Assembly (NCBI GenBank): GCA_030142905.1
Contig: JASJOG010000512.1
Span: 62,001-126,000 of the forward strand
Direction of reading: 5' to 3'
Origin: Heliopora coerulea
Taxonomy: Eukaryota; Cnidaria; Anthozoa; Scleralcyonacea; Helioporidae
Length of the DNA: 64,000 nt
Under the pieces are notes generated by a model that made no database searches, was not told the origin of the DNA, and saw only the letters and a list, made by a program, of their open reading frames with translations. A program made the translations under genes and the position numbers. Positions 29,637 to 40,788 of the stretch are shown here, piece after piece. Position 1 is the first letter of the stretch. The number at the start of each line of letters is the position of its first letter.

Positions 29637-29735
29637 GTTCGTGGTAACACAATCACTTCTGACGTTCTGGTCATCATATTAGGTAAGAAACCGGTTAATT
29701 TTACTAGGGATATGCCAGATCCTGAGTCATAGAGA
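29637..29735 (+). pseudogene. Partial duplicate of the V-type Ig exon end and its donor site
   Basis: GGTAACACAATCACTTCTGACG through ATATTAGGTAAGAAA repeats 29458-29506, and similarity continues about 40 bp into the intron (GATATGC-GGATCC-like). Only the last 15 or so codons of the Ig exon are present, without an acceptor, so it cannot act as a complete exon. It shows that a larger Ig exon duplication was mostly lost or overwritten. Confidence 0.7.
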
Positions 29736-29998
29736 CGTCGACCCAAGTTATCTCGTCCTCCCTGGTGCGAAATTGCCGGTGATTTCGTCCCACTAGGCCG
29801 ATATACCAAGAGATATCAGTGTCCTTCCAGGACAATTGTCAATCCTTCCAGGACAATTGCCTTCCCATTAATCTATTATGCGTGAAATCTAATTGCATTT
29901 AATATGCAACTTTTATTAGGATTTTAAAGCCGTAACTTTAAAAAGTTATGGCTCAACAATAAGCTTATTTAATGGATGGTTGAAATACAGTTTTCGAA

Positions 29999-30237
29999 CA
30001 AATAAAGTAAATGGTTTGAACCCGGGAGAATTGGTACATGTTAGTGATTGCAGATTGTCCAGGTTACTGTAGTCTTGAGAAAGACTGTTGGTGACTGACG
30101 TTTCGACCGCCTCAGCGGTAGTCATCTTCAGATCACTGACCAATGAGGCCGTCGAAACGTCAGTCACCAACAGTCTTTCTCAAGACTATACTAACCTGGA
30201 TGATCTGCTATCACTGACATGTAATTTTCGAACAGTT
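29999..30237. mobile_element. Palindromic MITE with a hammerhead-like core
   Basis: Long arms pair across the centre: CCAGGTTACTGTAGTCTTGAG...GTCACCAACAGTCTT and the reverse copies. A shorter relative lies at 61661-61822, sharing the flank GTAAATGGTTTGAACCCGGG. At the centre, the minus strand reads CTGAAGATGACTACCGC-TGAG-GCGGTCGAAACGTCAG (30095-30131), fitting the CUGANGA, stem II, GAAA order. On the plus strand the mirrored core is decayed (CTGACCA). Confidence 0.65.
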
Positions 30238-30414
30238 TTACCATGTCGCGCATTGTTATAAAAATTTCTTTTTCTTCGGAAATGGAAATCATCAACCTCG
30301 CTTCCCAGAAATGCTTTAGAGTTTGTATGCAGGAAATTTCTTTCTTTCCAAAAAATATCCGTCTCTCTGCCAGGACTCTAACGACATACGTCATTTAAAA
30401 TCGTGGCTATTGAT

Positions 30415-30590
30415 TTTTCGGGCGGAAAACGTAGACGTAATATAAAAATGAGAGGCCAGCTCATGATTTATATGTGGAGAGGCATAATGACAGATATAAA
30501 ACACAAAGTATTTAAAAACTAATTATTTAACTTTACTAACGTTTCGTTGCGGACGTGCAACATCTTCAGAGTGAATAATTTACAAATGAG
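30415..30590 (-). ncRNA. Hammerhead ribozyme-like motif with paired stem I (Penelope-type fragment)
   Basis: On the minus strand, CTGAAGA (30563-30569), stem II GTTGC...GCAAC and CGAAACG (GAAA 30542-30545) are followed by TTAGTA. AATTATT upstream and AATAATT downstream form a seven-base-pair stem I (30521-30527 with 30574-30580). This is the most complete hammerhead-like fold here. The trailing GAGCTGGCCTCTC...TTTCCGCCCGA block matches the copy at 19885-20005. Confidence 0.55.
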
Positions 30591-30599
30591 ACTAAAACC

Positions 30600-31878
30600 T
30601 ATGTCTATTTACACGTGAAGATAAGTTACATGAGAGCTAAACAATAGGATTAAAGTGACAAGATGTAGGGTGACAGGAAAATAGAGATGAAATGAAATGA
30701 AGTGAAAAGAGAACCGCGTAGAACTAATATAAAGAAAGAGGTATGGAGGAGATGTTTTCGTTGAGAGAGGGTCTAAATTTTCATATAAGTAAGCTCTCTC
30801 GAGCTCTCTCTTGAGCTCCTCCTTCGAGGAGCTCTTTATTTTTTGACACCAAATCTTTCATATTTGTCTAGGAAAAGATAAAATTTTAATTATTCGTCCA
30901 AGTGATATTTGTCTTTTTAAGATAGTAAGGACCTCTTTCCAGCTAAAGTTTGCAGTTTATCGGGAAGAAAGTTGTCCCTAAATGGTTTCGTTTATGTTTA
31001 TGCCGTGTAGTAGTCGATATTAAACAAACTCGTCCAAAATTAGACCGATCCGTTAAAGGTATCTTTAAAATCTGCTTAGTGATTGTGACTGAAACTGTTT
31101 CTCATTGCTTAATTTTTTCGGTGCAGACAAATTTAGAATGTTTCATAGCTATTTCAGTAAATGACGTAATTTTCTATTAATAGCAACAGTACTTTAATAT
31201 TCTGGAATCAGATGTTATAACTCAACATTATTTATAACGTATTACGTCAATATTCGAGAACTTTCCAGACAGTCGTAATAGTATGGATTGTGTACAGATC
31301 CTATCCTTTTTACAAGCCCGCTCCTGATTGGCCGTCTTCACCTTGTTTCTCAAAGTCTCAAGTGATGTCAGAAGGTTTTAATTCCTCACCTGGAGTAGTA
31401 TTGCCTTCTCCTTCTACCAAATTGAGCAATTCTTTGGATTTGATGAGCTTCAAATTAACCTCAACCAGAAAGCTGTTTTTAGTCATTAAATTTCCTTTCT
31501 ATGCTTCATCTTCCCGTCACTGTAAAAGACTATGAATAGCGTTTTCAGATGCTGTGGTACGTTTCCTAGAAGATCGTAACATTTTGAAAAGAACATGGAA
31601 ACAAAAAATCTCAAATCTCAAATCTCAAACAGCCACACGCGTATACGTCAATCTAGTCGTCAATCGCGATGCATAGCTAGGCCCAGAAATCAATGCGGTG
31701 CTAATTCCTATATCATCGTTTTATTTCGCATCAAATCTTTGTTGAATAACAAGACTAGTATAATAAATTCTTATTTCATGTGTAGAATCTCTTGTAGCAA
31801 TTCTCTCAGAGCGCAAGAATCTCGTTTACAAGGCAACATAAAATGACATTTTATTTCAGAATCATCCTCAGAGATCTA
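30600..31878. other. Noncoding stretch with one strong hairpin
   Basis: 30813-30834 is a perfect 9-bp GC-rich hairpin GAGCTCCTC-CTTC-GAGGAGCTC followed by T-rich sequence. Short frames at 30950-31846 are not gene-like. Confidence 0.45.
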
Positions 31879-31879
31879 C

Positions 31880-32133
31880 ATGAACAGAAGCTTTTCATGA
31901 TAATCTGACACTGCCGAAGTCAACTGCAAAATGTTGACTTCAACATTTGAGCACTTCAACATTTTCAGCACTTAAATGGGATAAAAACTCGCCTGTAATC
32001 CCTGTGGACTCGATAGCTCAACAGGTTGAGCGGTGAACCGGTATTCCGAAGGTGCGAGTTCAAATCCCGCTCGAGTCAACATTTTTCAGTTGACTTCGGC
32101 AGTGTCAGATTATCATAAAAAGTTTCTGTTCAT
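31880..32133. mobile_element. Inverted-repeat element carrying a tRNA-like module
   Basis: The left arm ATGAACAGAAGC-TTTTCATGATAATCTGACACTGCCGAAGTCAAC (from 31880) is mirrored at 32080-32133 with few mismatches. The centre contains a 71-nt tRNA-like sequence. This looks like a non-autonomous element that trapped, or evolved from, a tRNA-derived promoter. A solitary arm lies near 24781-24835. Confidence 0.7.
32007..32077 (+). tRNA. tRNA-like sequence (pseudo-tRNA / SINE head)
   Basis: The 7-bp acceptor stem GACTCGA/TCGAGTC is perfect; the D arm GCTC...GAGC and the T arm GCGAG-TTCAAAT-CCCGC (one mismatch) are present; box A is TAGCTCAACAGG and box B GAGTTCAAATCC. The anticodon arm does not pair, so no amino acid can be assigned and translation use is unlikely. 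It probably served as a pol III promoter. Confidence 0.55.
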
Positions 32134-32945
32134 AAAATGACATTGTCTTGGCTATTAAGAAAAAAATGGGAAAAATTGATCTGTATCATTCGAAACACTT
32201 CGAATTCAAATTTGCTGTTAAAAATTGTTTCGAACGGAACCCATATCTAAAATTATTAGAATTTTCCCCATAGTGGTTCACGTCTGTCTAACCCAGAAAA
32301 CCGATAAAATTTGACGAACATGTCATTTTGTCATTTCCTGGGTTTGACGAAAAGATTTGTTGACTCGCTTAGCTAATATTGCCAAGAAGGATACTTAAGC
32401 TAAAAACTAAAACATTGCCATTTTAAAACGTAGTCGCTCCGACAACACGGGATCTGCTTCGTCAAAAAGTTCCATATCAATTCAAATACCACAAGTTTTG
32501 GCCTTATCATTTTCTGATGCCATAAAATTCCGAAAGTAATGGCCACCGGTACTTTGGAATTTAGTAGCCATTGAGAACCGCTACTTTCGGGGGTCTTTAT
32601 TTTCGGTTCGTTGCATTTATCTCATTTTATGCATTTATCTTTAAAAAACGTGTCGTATAATTCCAAACTTGTTTTGCATGATGTTCGCTTCATTTTTGAC
32701 TGGATGGTTTTTAAAAACCCACTTATCTAAGGAGTAGCTTCTGAAAGCATTTATAACATTTATCATAATCGTTCTTTGAGAAAGCCTTCTCAAACTCATT
32801 AATAGTTCATAAAGCAAAACCAAAAGAAATACATAATTAATCAGTATTTAGAAATGGGGGGAAGATTACAGCTGAATTTTGCCAACTTTCGGCTGGATTT
32901 TCGCCTAAAACGCTGGTTCCTTTGAGAAGTAATCTCAAACGCTCG
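32134..32945. other. Noncoding stretch before the LINE
   Basis: Nothing recognised. The 5' boundary of the following LINE may lie within the last 60 bp, where GC content rises. Confidence 0.4.
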
Positions 32946-32946
32946 T

Positions 32947-33684
32947 TTGGTGTTCTTACTCCGATCACCGGAGGAAGAACACTCCGATGTCACGCTCCGA
33001 TGCGCCGGCCGCTCTCATACTGCGTGGAAGGAACTTAAGTCTCTGCACCTTCTGGCTCCTAGAAGTGGAAAACGGTGGAGACCTCCACTTACTATGTTCT
33101 CCGTACGTGCTATTACTCCTGGTAGGACCAGATTTTATCGGGTTTCCTACAAAGCCCCTAACCGGAAAAATCTTTTAATTATTCCCTTGAATACATTTGA
33201 CAGCCTATTGTCTACATCAAGATCTGAATTTGCCCCTAATATTCTCCTGTCAAATGTCATGACTGCCGCACCAAAAATTGACGAGCTATTCCTCTTCACC
33301 TCCCAACACAATTTTGACTATATTTTTCTAACTGAAACATGGCTAAGAGATTCTGTGGGCGATAACCACGTCGCTTTGCCAAACTACTACCTTACTAGGC
33401 GACACCGTCATTTGGGCATACACAGAGGTGTCTGCCTTTATCTGAAGAAATCGATAAACTTCAAACACCTCGATGACCTCTACGAATCAGACTTTGAAGT
33501 ACTTTGGGCCCATGCACGACCACAAAGGATTCCAAGGGGTTTTTCATGTATAGTCAGAACGACCGTTTACCACCCACCGAGTGCACACGATAATGACATG
33601 GTTGAATTCCTGACGAAATCTCTAACAAAAATCGAAGGGCTTTTTCCTGGTAGCGGAATGATTATTGCTAATGACTTTAACTAA
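32947..33684 (+). pseudogene. LINE endonuclease (EEP/APE-like)
   Basis: An open frame of 245 residues. The endonuclease fold begins near residue 95 (ILLSNVMTAAPKIDELFLF), followed by DYIFLTETWL with the metal-binding Glu, a GVCLYLKK segment, VLWAHAR, a YHPPSAHDND motif and IIANDFN, where the usual G-D-F-N has changed to N-D-F-N. After TAA at 33682 the same frame stays open and protein-like to 33786. This enzyme nicks target DNA to prime reverse transcription. The upstream part (residues 1-90) has no recognised domain and could be 5' sequence rather than protein. Confidence 0.75.
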
Positions 33685-34127
33685 CTGAATATCACACATC
33701 TTTGCCCTCAGTTCAAACTTAAACAACTTGTTGATAAACCGAGTCGTGGAGCACGCACATTAGACCTGGTGCTGACCAATACGTAAGGCTTTTATGGGTC
33801 AAACCCAGCCACAGTTTATCCACCTTTTGTCCTGTCAAACCATTATACCATCTCCGTCCTTCCGAAGGAAAGGACCTTCAATTCGTCGAGTTGACGAACC
33901 GTCAACAAAAGGGACACCAGGCCTTCCCGCAAAATCGAATTGGGCAGATACTTGAGTCAGGTTGGCAGGCGCATCATCGACTCGGCAGAAACAAGCGATG
34001 AGAAGAATGATCTTCTCACCGCCATAATATCTGCTGGGTTGAATCTCCTGATGCTTCTGAAGGAAATAACCTTCCATCGCTGTTACCCACCCTGGAACAC
34101 TGAGAAATTTAAGAGCTTTATTAAACA

Positions 34128-35964
34128 GTGGCAATAAGCCCTTTCATCAGGAAATCTGGTATTTTTTTTAAGATATACCGTAACAAAGTTAACCGAATAT
34201 CGAAAGAATGTCGCGCCGATTATTATGCTTCAAAAGTCAGTCATTTAAAGCAGTTGAAACCTAAACTCTGGTGGGCGGAGGTCAAACGTATCTGCAGAAT
34301 GACATCTCTAGTACCCAACAATTTTCTCTCGCATGAGCAGATAGAGAACTTTGACAACTTATCGCCAACTGATTTCGCAAACCTGATTAACAACAGTTTT
34401 CTCCAGCCAATGAAAGATTACAGGCCCCTGTGCGACGATGATATGCCGACCTTGTTTTTGGAGATCACCGATGACAGCCCAAATATTGATACCGCAATAA
34501 CCACAACAGTATCTATCTACAACAAGTTAAAGAAATTAAACTCGGCTAAAGCACCAGGACCTGATGGAATCCCCGAATGGATCTTGAAAGAATACGCGGA
34601 CATGCTAGCACCCCCCGTGTCAAGCATGCTTAATACCTCGTATCAAGAACACAAGTTTCCACTAGCATGGAAGCACGCAAATGTCACTCCCATACCGAAG
34701 GAGAATCCTGTTAAAGATATCGACAAACGCCTCCGGTCAATCTCGCTCATCCTCACACTGTCTAAACTGGCTGAGGAATTTGTGGTTGAGAAGTATGTTG
34801 CACCTGCTATTTTGGCTGTTATCAATCCCGCCCAATTTGGTGGTATCCCACACTTATAAGCAACACTTGCTCTTATTAGCATGTCTCATAAGTGGGCGGA
34901 AGCTACGGATGACTCTGGTGCTGCAGTTCGGGTATTACTTTTTGATTACCGAAAAGCTTTTGACCTCATTGATCACCATATTTTAGCTGGTAGAATCCTC
35001 CAACTCGCGATTACTGCCTTTGTCAAGAAATTGGTCATCTATTTCCTGATGCACAGAGACCAGCGGGTGAAATTAACCAGAGATTGTGTTTCCGAGTGGA
35101 GAGGTGTTCCATCGAATGTCCCTCATGAGAAAAAACTGGGCCCTTATTTATCTTAATAAACGATCTTCGACCATCTAACGTTGACATTTGGAAATATATT
35201 GATGACACTACTGTTTCCGAAGTTGTGCAAAAGAGTAGTTTGAGGTTCATGTATGCTGACGACCCCACAACCGTCACCATCAGCACCGCTCACATCGCTG
35301 CCGAGGATGTACAGAACTGGTCAATTAACAACCGAATGCACCTTAATATCCCCAAGCGCAAACAAAGTCTTATTTATTTCGGTAGAATGAGCAATGACTT
35401 ACCCAAGCCCATATTAGTGGAGTTCAACAAGACATTGTAAGTCATGCAAAAATTTTAGACTCATCAATTTCAGACGATCGGAAGTAGAATGAATACGTTT
35501 CGAAATTATTAAGGAGGGAAATAAGCGGTTTTACTTCATCATCCAACTGAAACGAGCTATTGTTCCCAGAATCAGATATTATTTTTTATTGCACCTTTGT
35601 TAGTGTACAGCTGTCAGGTGTACCACTACTCTATCTACATATCTGTCAGACGCACTAGAAAGAGTACAGAAACGTGTAATGTCAATTATCTTTCCGGGGA
35701 ATGAGTCATGACATGAGCCTAGCTCGTTGTAACTTTAGTACTGTTAGAGATATGCGAACAAACGCTTGCATTAAACTATTAAATGAAATTGTCGCAAACC
35801 CTGATCACAAGCTCGCGCTACTTCTACCAGCTGAGCACATCCAAACCCACCACTTAAGGGAGTGTCGCACTTTCTCATCACATGGAGCTAAGACGAACAG
35901 ATTCAGCAAAAGTTTCCTCCCAGCATCTTTATTAGAAGAGCGTATTCGGTTAGAGTTATCATAA
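34128..35964 (+). pseudogene. LINE reverse transcriptase and C-terminal region
   Basis: The frame from 34128 holds the finger motif APGPDGIPEWIL, then SISLILTLSKLAEEF and FGGIPHL before TAA 34857-34859. It continues in frame with motif A VLLFDYRKAFDLIDHH. Further frameshifts follow; the YIDD catalytic box is at 35195-35206 and a C-terminal region ending in HGAKTNRFSKSFLPASL lies at 35701-35964. Wording of these motifs matches a CR1-like family common in cnidarians. Several indels between 35100 and 35700 make it inactive. Confidence 0.8.
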
Positions 35965-36061
35965 TCAGCTAGTCTTTAATTGTAAGTTATTATAATTAGT
36001 CTTCTTACCACTACATTTTGTAAATGTGCACGCAATTCAGTTTTCTAGCTGCAATACTTAC

Positions 36062-36096
36062 TGTTTAATGTCAACTCCTTCCGGTTATATATTACA
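36062..36096 (-). repeat. 3' terminal repeat (very short LTR)
   Basis: 35 bp, plus strand TGTTTAATGTCAACTCC... ending TATATATTACA, identical to 40789-40823. The adjacent plus-strand TCCCCCTTTCC (36097-36107) is a purine tract on the coding strand, GGAAAGGGGGA, exactly where a polypurine primer is expected. Confidence 0.75.
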
Positions 36097-36238
36097 TCCC
36101 CCTTTCCATATAAATGCTATTTACAAGATAATATCAGAGAACTTAACGATATCATAATAATTACAAATTTCAACAAATCGTAAAATGTCAGCTAGTCTAT
36201 CAACTGCTTGTATAGTTCTTTATGTACGGCGTGAGACT

Positions 36239-39200
36239 TTAGTTTCTTGTATTTCGCTTTCTTTGTGGATAAGGGTCTCGCAATGCCCCATGTCCCCTTC
36301 TCCACGAACGAGTGTTTACTGGTGGTGGATGTTCAGGATTTTCAAGTTGGCTAGTTGCCTCAGTGGGAGTGGGACATTCTTGCCAGGAGGGCGCTGGACG
36401 TAAATATTTTCCGTTGCGAATCAAAGTTGACCCTTGGTCTGTGAGGATAGAATAAGTGCGGTTTTCTCCAATTTCCACGATTGTTCCTCGTAGGGACCAG
36501 TCTGTGTCAACACGAGATCGGATTGCAACACGAGATCCTATCGTCAGAGGTGGGAGCTCAGTGGTATGTAGGTTGTAGTAGCTTTTCTCTTTCTGTTTAG
36601 CATCGAGAATTTTTCCTTTCGTGGTCTTGTCCAAAAATTGGCTATTACTGTTTAGGAATCTGGGAAGAGAGTCGTGAAGCTTTCTTCCAACCATGAGCTC
36701 AGCAGGGCTCTTGCCGCAGAGAAGAGGTGTGTTGCGAATAGCCAACAAGCCTTTCCAAAATTCATCATTCAGTGAGCCACACTTTTTTAGGAGCTTTTTT
36801 ATATTCTTTACAGCAGCTTCTGCTTTGCCATTAGATTGAGCGTGAGTAGGGGATGATAGGGTGTGCAGAAATCCCCATTCATTAGCAAAACTTTCAAACG
36901 CTTTGCATTTGAATTGGGATCCTTCGTCAGAGATGACTTGAACGGGTGTCCCAAACCGAGAAAATATCTTTTTTAGTTCCTTTATCAACAGCAGGGCTGT
37001 GGCATCGTTTCTGAGATCATGGACCTCGGTGAAGAAGGAGAAATAGTCGGTGACGATCAGATATTCGTTACCGTGAAGACTGCAGAGGTCGACGCCTAAT
37101 TTTTCCCAAGGTTGCGTTGGCAGTGGTGGTTGCTGAAGAGGTTATTTGGAGTTTACAGGAACAAGAGTTAAACACTTCGAACAGCGTTTTACCATGTCTT
37201 GGATTTCACGATCAATTCTAGGCCAGTAGATGGAATCACGAGTACGGCGACGAGTTTTATCAATGCCTTGATGTCCCTCATGGAGATTTTGTAATATCTT
37301 CTTCTGCAAAGAGTTGGGAATAACTGTTCTTCCATTCATGAGAAGGATAGAGTCTTTTCCAAAGGAAGCCGAACAAAGGTTTTGTCGGATAGACCTGAAG
37401 GACTTTGCAACGGTGGCTACTTCTTGTAATGTGTTAGGCCAACCGGACTGGACATATTCGATGACTTGACAAAGTTGGGTATCTTTCTTCTGGTGTTCAC
37501 AAACTTCGTTGAGTTGGATATCATAAGTAGACTTATCAGCAAACTGAGCTTTCACTGCAGCTTCTGCGTGAGCTTCACACAACTCATCTTCGAGGGAGGG
37601 TTGATCGACAGGAAAGCGGGAAAGCGCATCAGCCGCCAAATGATATTTCCCGTTAATCCACTTGGCTGTGAGACTGTAAGGCAGCATTTTCATCATAAGT
37701 CGTTGTAACCGTGGATTTTCTACATCAGAAATTCCTTTCGAGTTCAGGATAGGAATTAGAGGTTGATGGTCGGTAACCAGCGTAAAGTGAGGTAGACCCT
37801 GAAGATACATGTTACATTTCTTCATTGCCCAACAAGCCCCAAGAGCTTCCAGTTCGATCATAGCATAGCGGCTTTCGGCTGGGGTTAGGAATCGGGAGCC
37901 GGCTTGGACAGGCTTCCATGTACCATTGACCATCTGGAGCAAGACAAAGCCCAGTCCATTAAGACGAGAGGCGTCAGTAGCAAGCAACGTCTGGCGGTTC
38001 ACGGCAAAGTACGTTAAAACAGGAGTGGAAGTCAGACGGCATTTGGCATCAGCAAAGGCATTTTCATGTTCTGGTAACCATTGGAATACTGAATCTTTCT
38101 TCAAGAGATGACGGAATGGTTCCATGATTTTGGTGAGATCTTTTGAAAAATTTCCAAGCTGATTTACTAAACCAAACCAAGAGCGCAGGTCAGTTAGGTT
38201 TCTTGGGCGGGGAAAATCTCGGATAGATTTAAGGAGGTCTGGACTGGACTGAATGCCAGTTCTGGATAGACGATACCCACCAAAATCGACCTCGGTAACT
38301 GCGATTTGTGATTTCGTTTGCTTGAGAGTGACACCGTGATGACGACATTGATCAAGGAAGGCGTGGACACGCTTCTTTAGAGTAGAGAGACTTGGGGCAA
38401 AGACCAAAATATCGTTCACAATCTTACGAATACCTTCTAATCCAGCGGTGACCTTATCCATACGACGGTTGTACCACTCGGAGATGCTGTTTATTCCAAA
38501 AGCAGCTCGATTGCATATATATCGGCCAAATGGTGTGATGAAGCAGGTGAGTGGACGAGACTCAGGAGCAAGGGGAACTTGCCAATAACCATGACTAGCA
38601 TCAAATTTGCAGAAATATTTGAGTTCTTCACTTGGAATACTTGTTCCTGCTTCAAAAGGTGAATTGCTGATATGGTATTCCCGTTGGATGAATCTGTTTA
38701 GGTGAGTGAAGTCAATGCAGATTCTCAGTTCATCACTGTGTTTCTTAGGGGCAATTACTATTGGATGACACCATGGGCTTGGTTCCTCATGGGTTGAGAT
38801 AATTCCAAGATGTTCCATTTCCTCAAGTTGTTTCTTCAGCTGCTGAAGGTAAGGGATAGGAATTCGTCTTGCTTTAAGTTGGGCATAGGGCTGTGTATCA
38901 GGCTTGAGATTTATCTTGAAAGTGTCACCTTTCATTTCAGGAAGGGTTGCATCATTAAAAACATCTTCATAAGCTTCTAAAATTGGAGAGAAGTTGGTGT
39001 CTTCACTGTAGGTGAATTTCTTTCTTTCTGCATTAAGTGAACTGACTCTTGTTGTTGTGATACAGTTCAAATTAGATAGGAGGTCATCATCAGATGGAGG
39101 GGCTAACTCTGGGCTGTTGGTTTCAAATTGGTTTTTGTGATGGATAACAATATTAGATGGAGATGGAATCTCTACAGCAGTAAGGCTTTTCACAGATTGA

Positions 39201-39400
39201 GGTGGTGGGGCATTTTGTGTTAAGGCAGAGAGAGGCCACTGGTCATCTATAATACCAAGAACTTGGCAAGCAGGGGTACCGAGGATTACACCATCTTCAC
39301 CATGCACAATGTGGAACCATTGATGTACAGAAACAACAGGTTTTTCTTGGGGCCAGGAAATCTTAAGGAGAACACGTGCTTCAACATGCAGGTTGTGGCC
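36239..39400 (-). pseudogene. Ty3-type pol: RT, RNase H, integrase; one stop and an altered RT catalytic box
   Basis: A single minus-strand frame from about 39400 to 36239, interrupted only by TAA at 37142-37144. RT: FCKFDASHGYWQVPL (catalytic Asp), CFITPFGRY, and IVNDILVF, where the usual V-D-D is V-N-D, a G-to-A type change expected to kill the enzyme. RNase H: ATDASRLNGLG, MIELEALGACWAM, LVTDHQPL, AADALS. Integrase: HHCC finger HEGHQGIDKTRRR...CSKC, then GVDLCSL, SDEGSQFK and NGKAEAAVKN giving D,D,E. No chromodomain follows. Apart from these two changes the reading frame is well preserved. Confidence 0.9.
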
Positions 39401-40607
39401 ACCTTAATAGAGCCGTCTTAATAGAGCCACATTCAAGGTTGTAATTCCAGGCAGGGGTATCAAATTGGGTAATCCAGTCATAGCCAACACAGTTAATGTT
39501 TGAACCAGGATCTATCATACATTTCTGTTTCCAGTTATGATTACCAATGACAAACTCTGCATAGTAGTGCTTTCTAACGCTTGGAACAGTAGAAAGGTTT
39601 ATGGATTTCACAGAAGTGGCAAGAGTTACTTTGGTGCCTCCATTAGCAGAGATAACCTTAAGTGTTGGTTTTTTCAAGGGGTTAGATTTTGTTGAATCAT
39701 CAGTAGACTTTGTTTCATGCTTAGACTGTTTACCAATTTTGCTAGATGTGTTCGGACACATGACAGATTTAGCCCAATGTCCTTTATTATGACAAACTTT
39801 GCAAATTGAGTCTTTTGCAGGGCAGAGGTCCTTTTTCAGAACATGGAATTTCATGCAGAACTTACATTTCTTTAAGCACTCATCTTTTCCAGATTGGGGT
39901 GAAATCTTCTTACCTTGGTTATAAGGTGATTTGCCCTGTTTGTAGGAAGAGGCCCCAGTTTTGTTGATTTTGGACGTAAACCTGTCCACTTGGGAAGAAG
40001 TGGCTTCATCAACCTTAATGTGTTGCACAGCTTTTTCAATAGTAAGGTCTGTGATGCAAAGAAGTCCCTTTCTGACATCGTTAGATTTTATTCCAGCAAC
40101 TAGCCTTGCAAGAAGAATTCGATCCTTGCAGGACATTCTTGTCAGGGTCTTACAACAGTCCCGATATTGACATTTATTCAAGAGTGACTGTAAATCATTG
40201 TAGAATTCTTCGAAGGACTCGTTTGAGCCTTGAACTCTTTTATGGAACTCGTATTCATGAACAAATATATTTGAACTTCCACAAACTTGGTTTTGGAAGG
40301 CTTCGATTATAGCGTTGACTTGTTGATGGCCAGTATTGTTCATTCTTTTGACAGTATCGTCACTAAGGACGTTTGTGAAGAGAGCTCGTTGGGTTTCTGG
40401 CGGGAGATCGAAGAAGCCTGTTATTGTCGCTGCAGAATCCCAGCGTTGTTTCCAGATTTCAAATCCATCAGGAGTACAAGTAGCAATATCCAGTTTAGAA
40501 ACTCTCCGAATTTCTGAGGAAATAAACGGAAGATTTGGGCCAAGATTTAGTGCTGCTGCAGAAGAGCTTGGTTCGCCTTGAGAGCGTGTATCGTACTTGG
40601 GAGGCAT
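39381..40607 (-). CDS. Gag with zinc knuckles and start of protease
   Basis: An open frame of 408 residues from ATG 40607. The first 190 residues form the capsid-like helical region (FEIWKQRWDSAATITGF, ALFTNVLSDDT, YNDLQSLL). Two cysteine-rich knuckles follow (CKFCMKFHVLKKDLCP and CKVCHNKGHWAKSVMCP), binding RNA. The C-terminal part begins the aspartic protease: FVIGNHNWKQKCMIDPGSN, with D-P-G where D-T/S-G is usual. A 14-bp tandem duplication (CTTAATAGAGCCGT/C at 39403-39430) lies just before the stop and disturbs the path into pol, which is in another frame. Confidence 0.85.
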   Translation of the reverse strand: MPPKYDTRSQGEPSSSAAALNLGPNLPFISSEIRRVSKLDIATCTPDGFEIWKQRWDSAATITGFFDLPPETQRALFTNVLSDDTVKRMNNTGHQQVNAIIEAFQNQVCGSSNIFVHEYEFHKRVQGSNESFEEFYNDLQSLLNKCQYRDCCKTLTRMSCKDRILLARLVAGIKSNDVRKGLLCITDLTIEKAVQHIKVDEATSSQVDRFTSKINKTGASSYKQGKSPYNQGKKISPQSGKDECLKKCKFCMKFHVLKKDLCPAKDSICKVCHNKGHWAKSVMCPNTSSKIGKQSKHETKSTDDSTKSNPLKKPTLKVISANGGTKVTLATSVKSINLSTVPSVRKHYYAEFVIGNHNWKQKCMIDPGSNINCVGYDWITQFDTPAWNYNLECGSIKTALLRWPQPAC

Positions 40608-40770
40608 ATTTAGTCTTCTTCGTATTTTATAGACCAGGAAGAGCCAGTAATTGTATATTTCGGCGTTAAAGCTTTGATTAAGTTAGCCACGGAATTCGTC
40701 AGTACAAATTTTGCTGCCACGGTCAGCCCAGAATGTATACGACCCACAAATGTGTAAGGGAGCTCAGAGA

Positions 40771-40788
40771 CTTCTGTCTGCTACGCCA
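40771..40788 (-). other. Primer-binding site, serine tRNA-like
   Basis: Directly inside the 5' terminal repeat, the coding strand reads TGGCGTAGC followed by AGACAGAAG. The complement ends CTACGCCA, the 3' end of animal serine tRNAs including CCA. About nine bases match well and the rest loosely. The Mag group is known for serine tRNA priming. Confidence 0.65.

Larger units (their letters stand above)
32946..36055 (+). mobile_element. CR1-like LINE retrotransposon, decayed
   Basis: About 3.1 kb encoding, in order on the plus strand, an apurinic-type endonuclease (32947-33684) and a reverse transcriptase (about 34128-35964). Stops and frameshifts occur throughout. The 3' region after the RT ends (35964-36055) is AT-rich without an obvious tail. 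The downstream Ty3 element inserted 6 bp after it, or into its 3' UTR. Confidence 0.85.

Noticed and set aside
30813..30834. Rho-independent terminator
   Set aside because: Hairpin plus T-rich tail looks similar, but the context is eukaryotic and no bacterial gene is nearby.
32007..32077. Functional tRNA gene
   Set aside because: The anticodon arm does not pair and the unit sits in a transposon-like inverted repeat.
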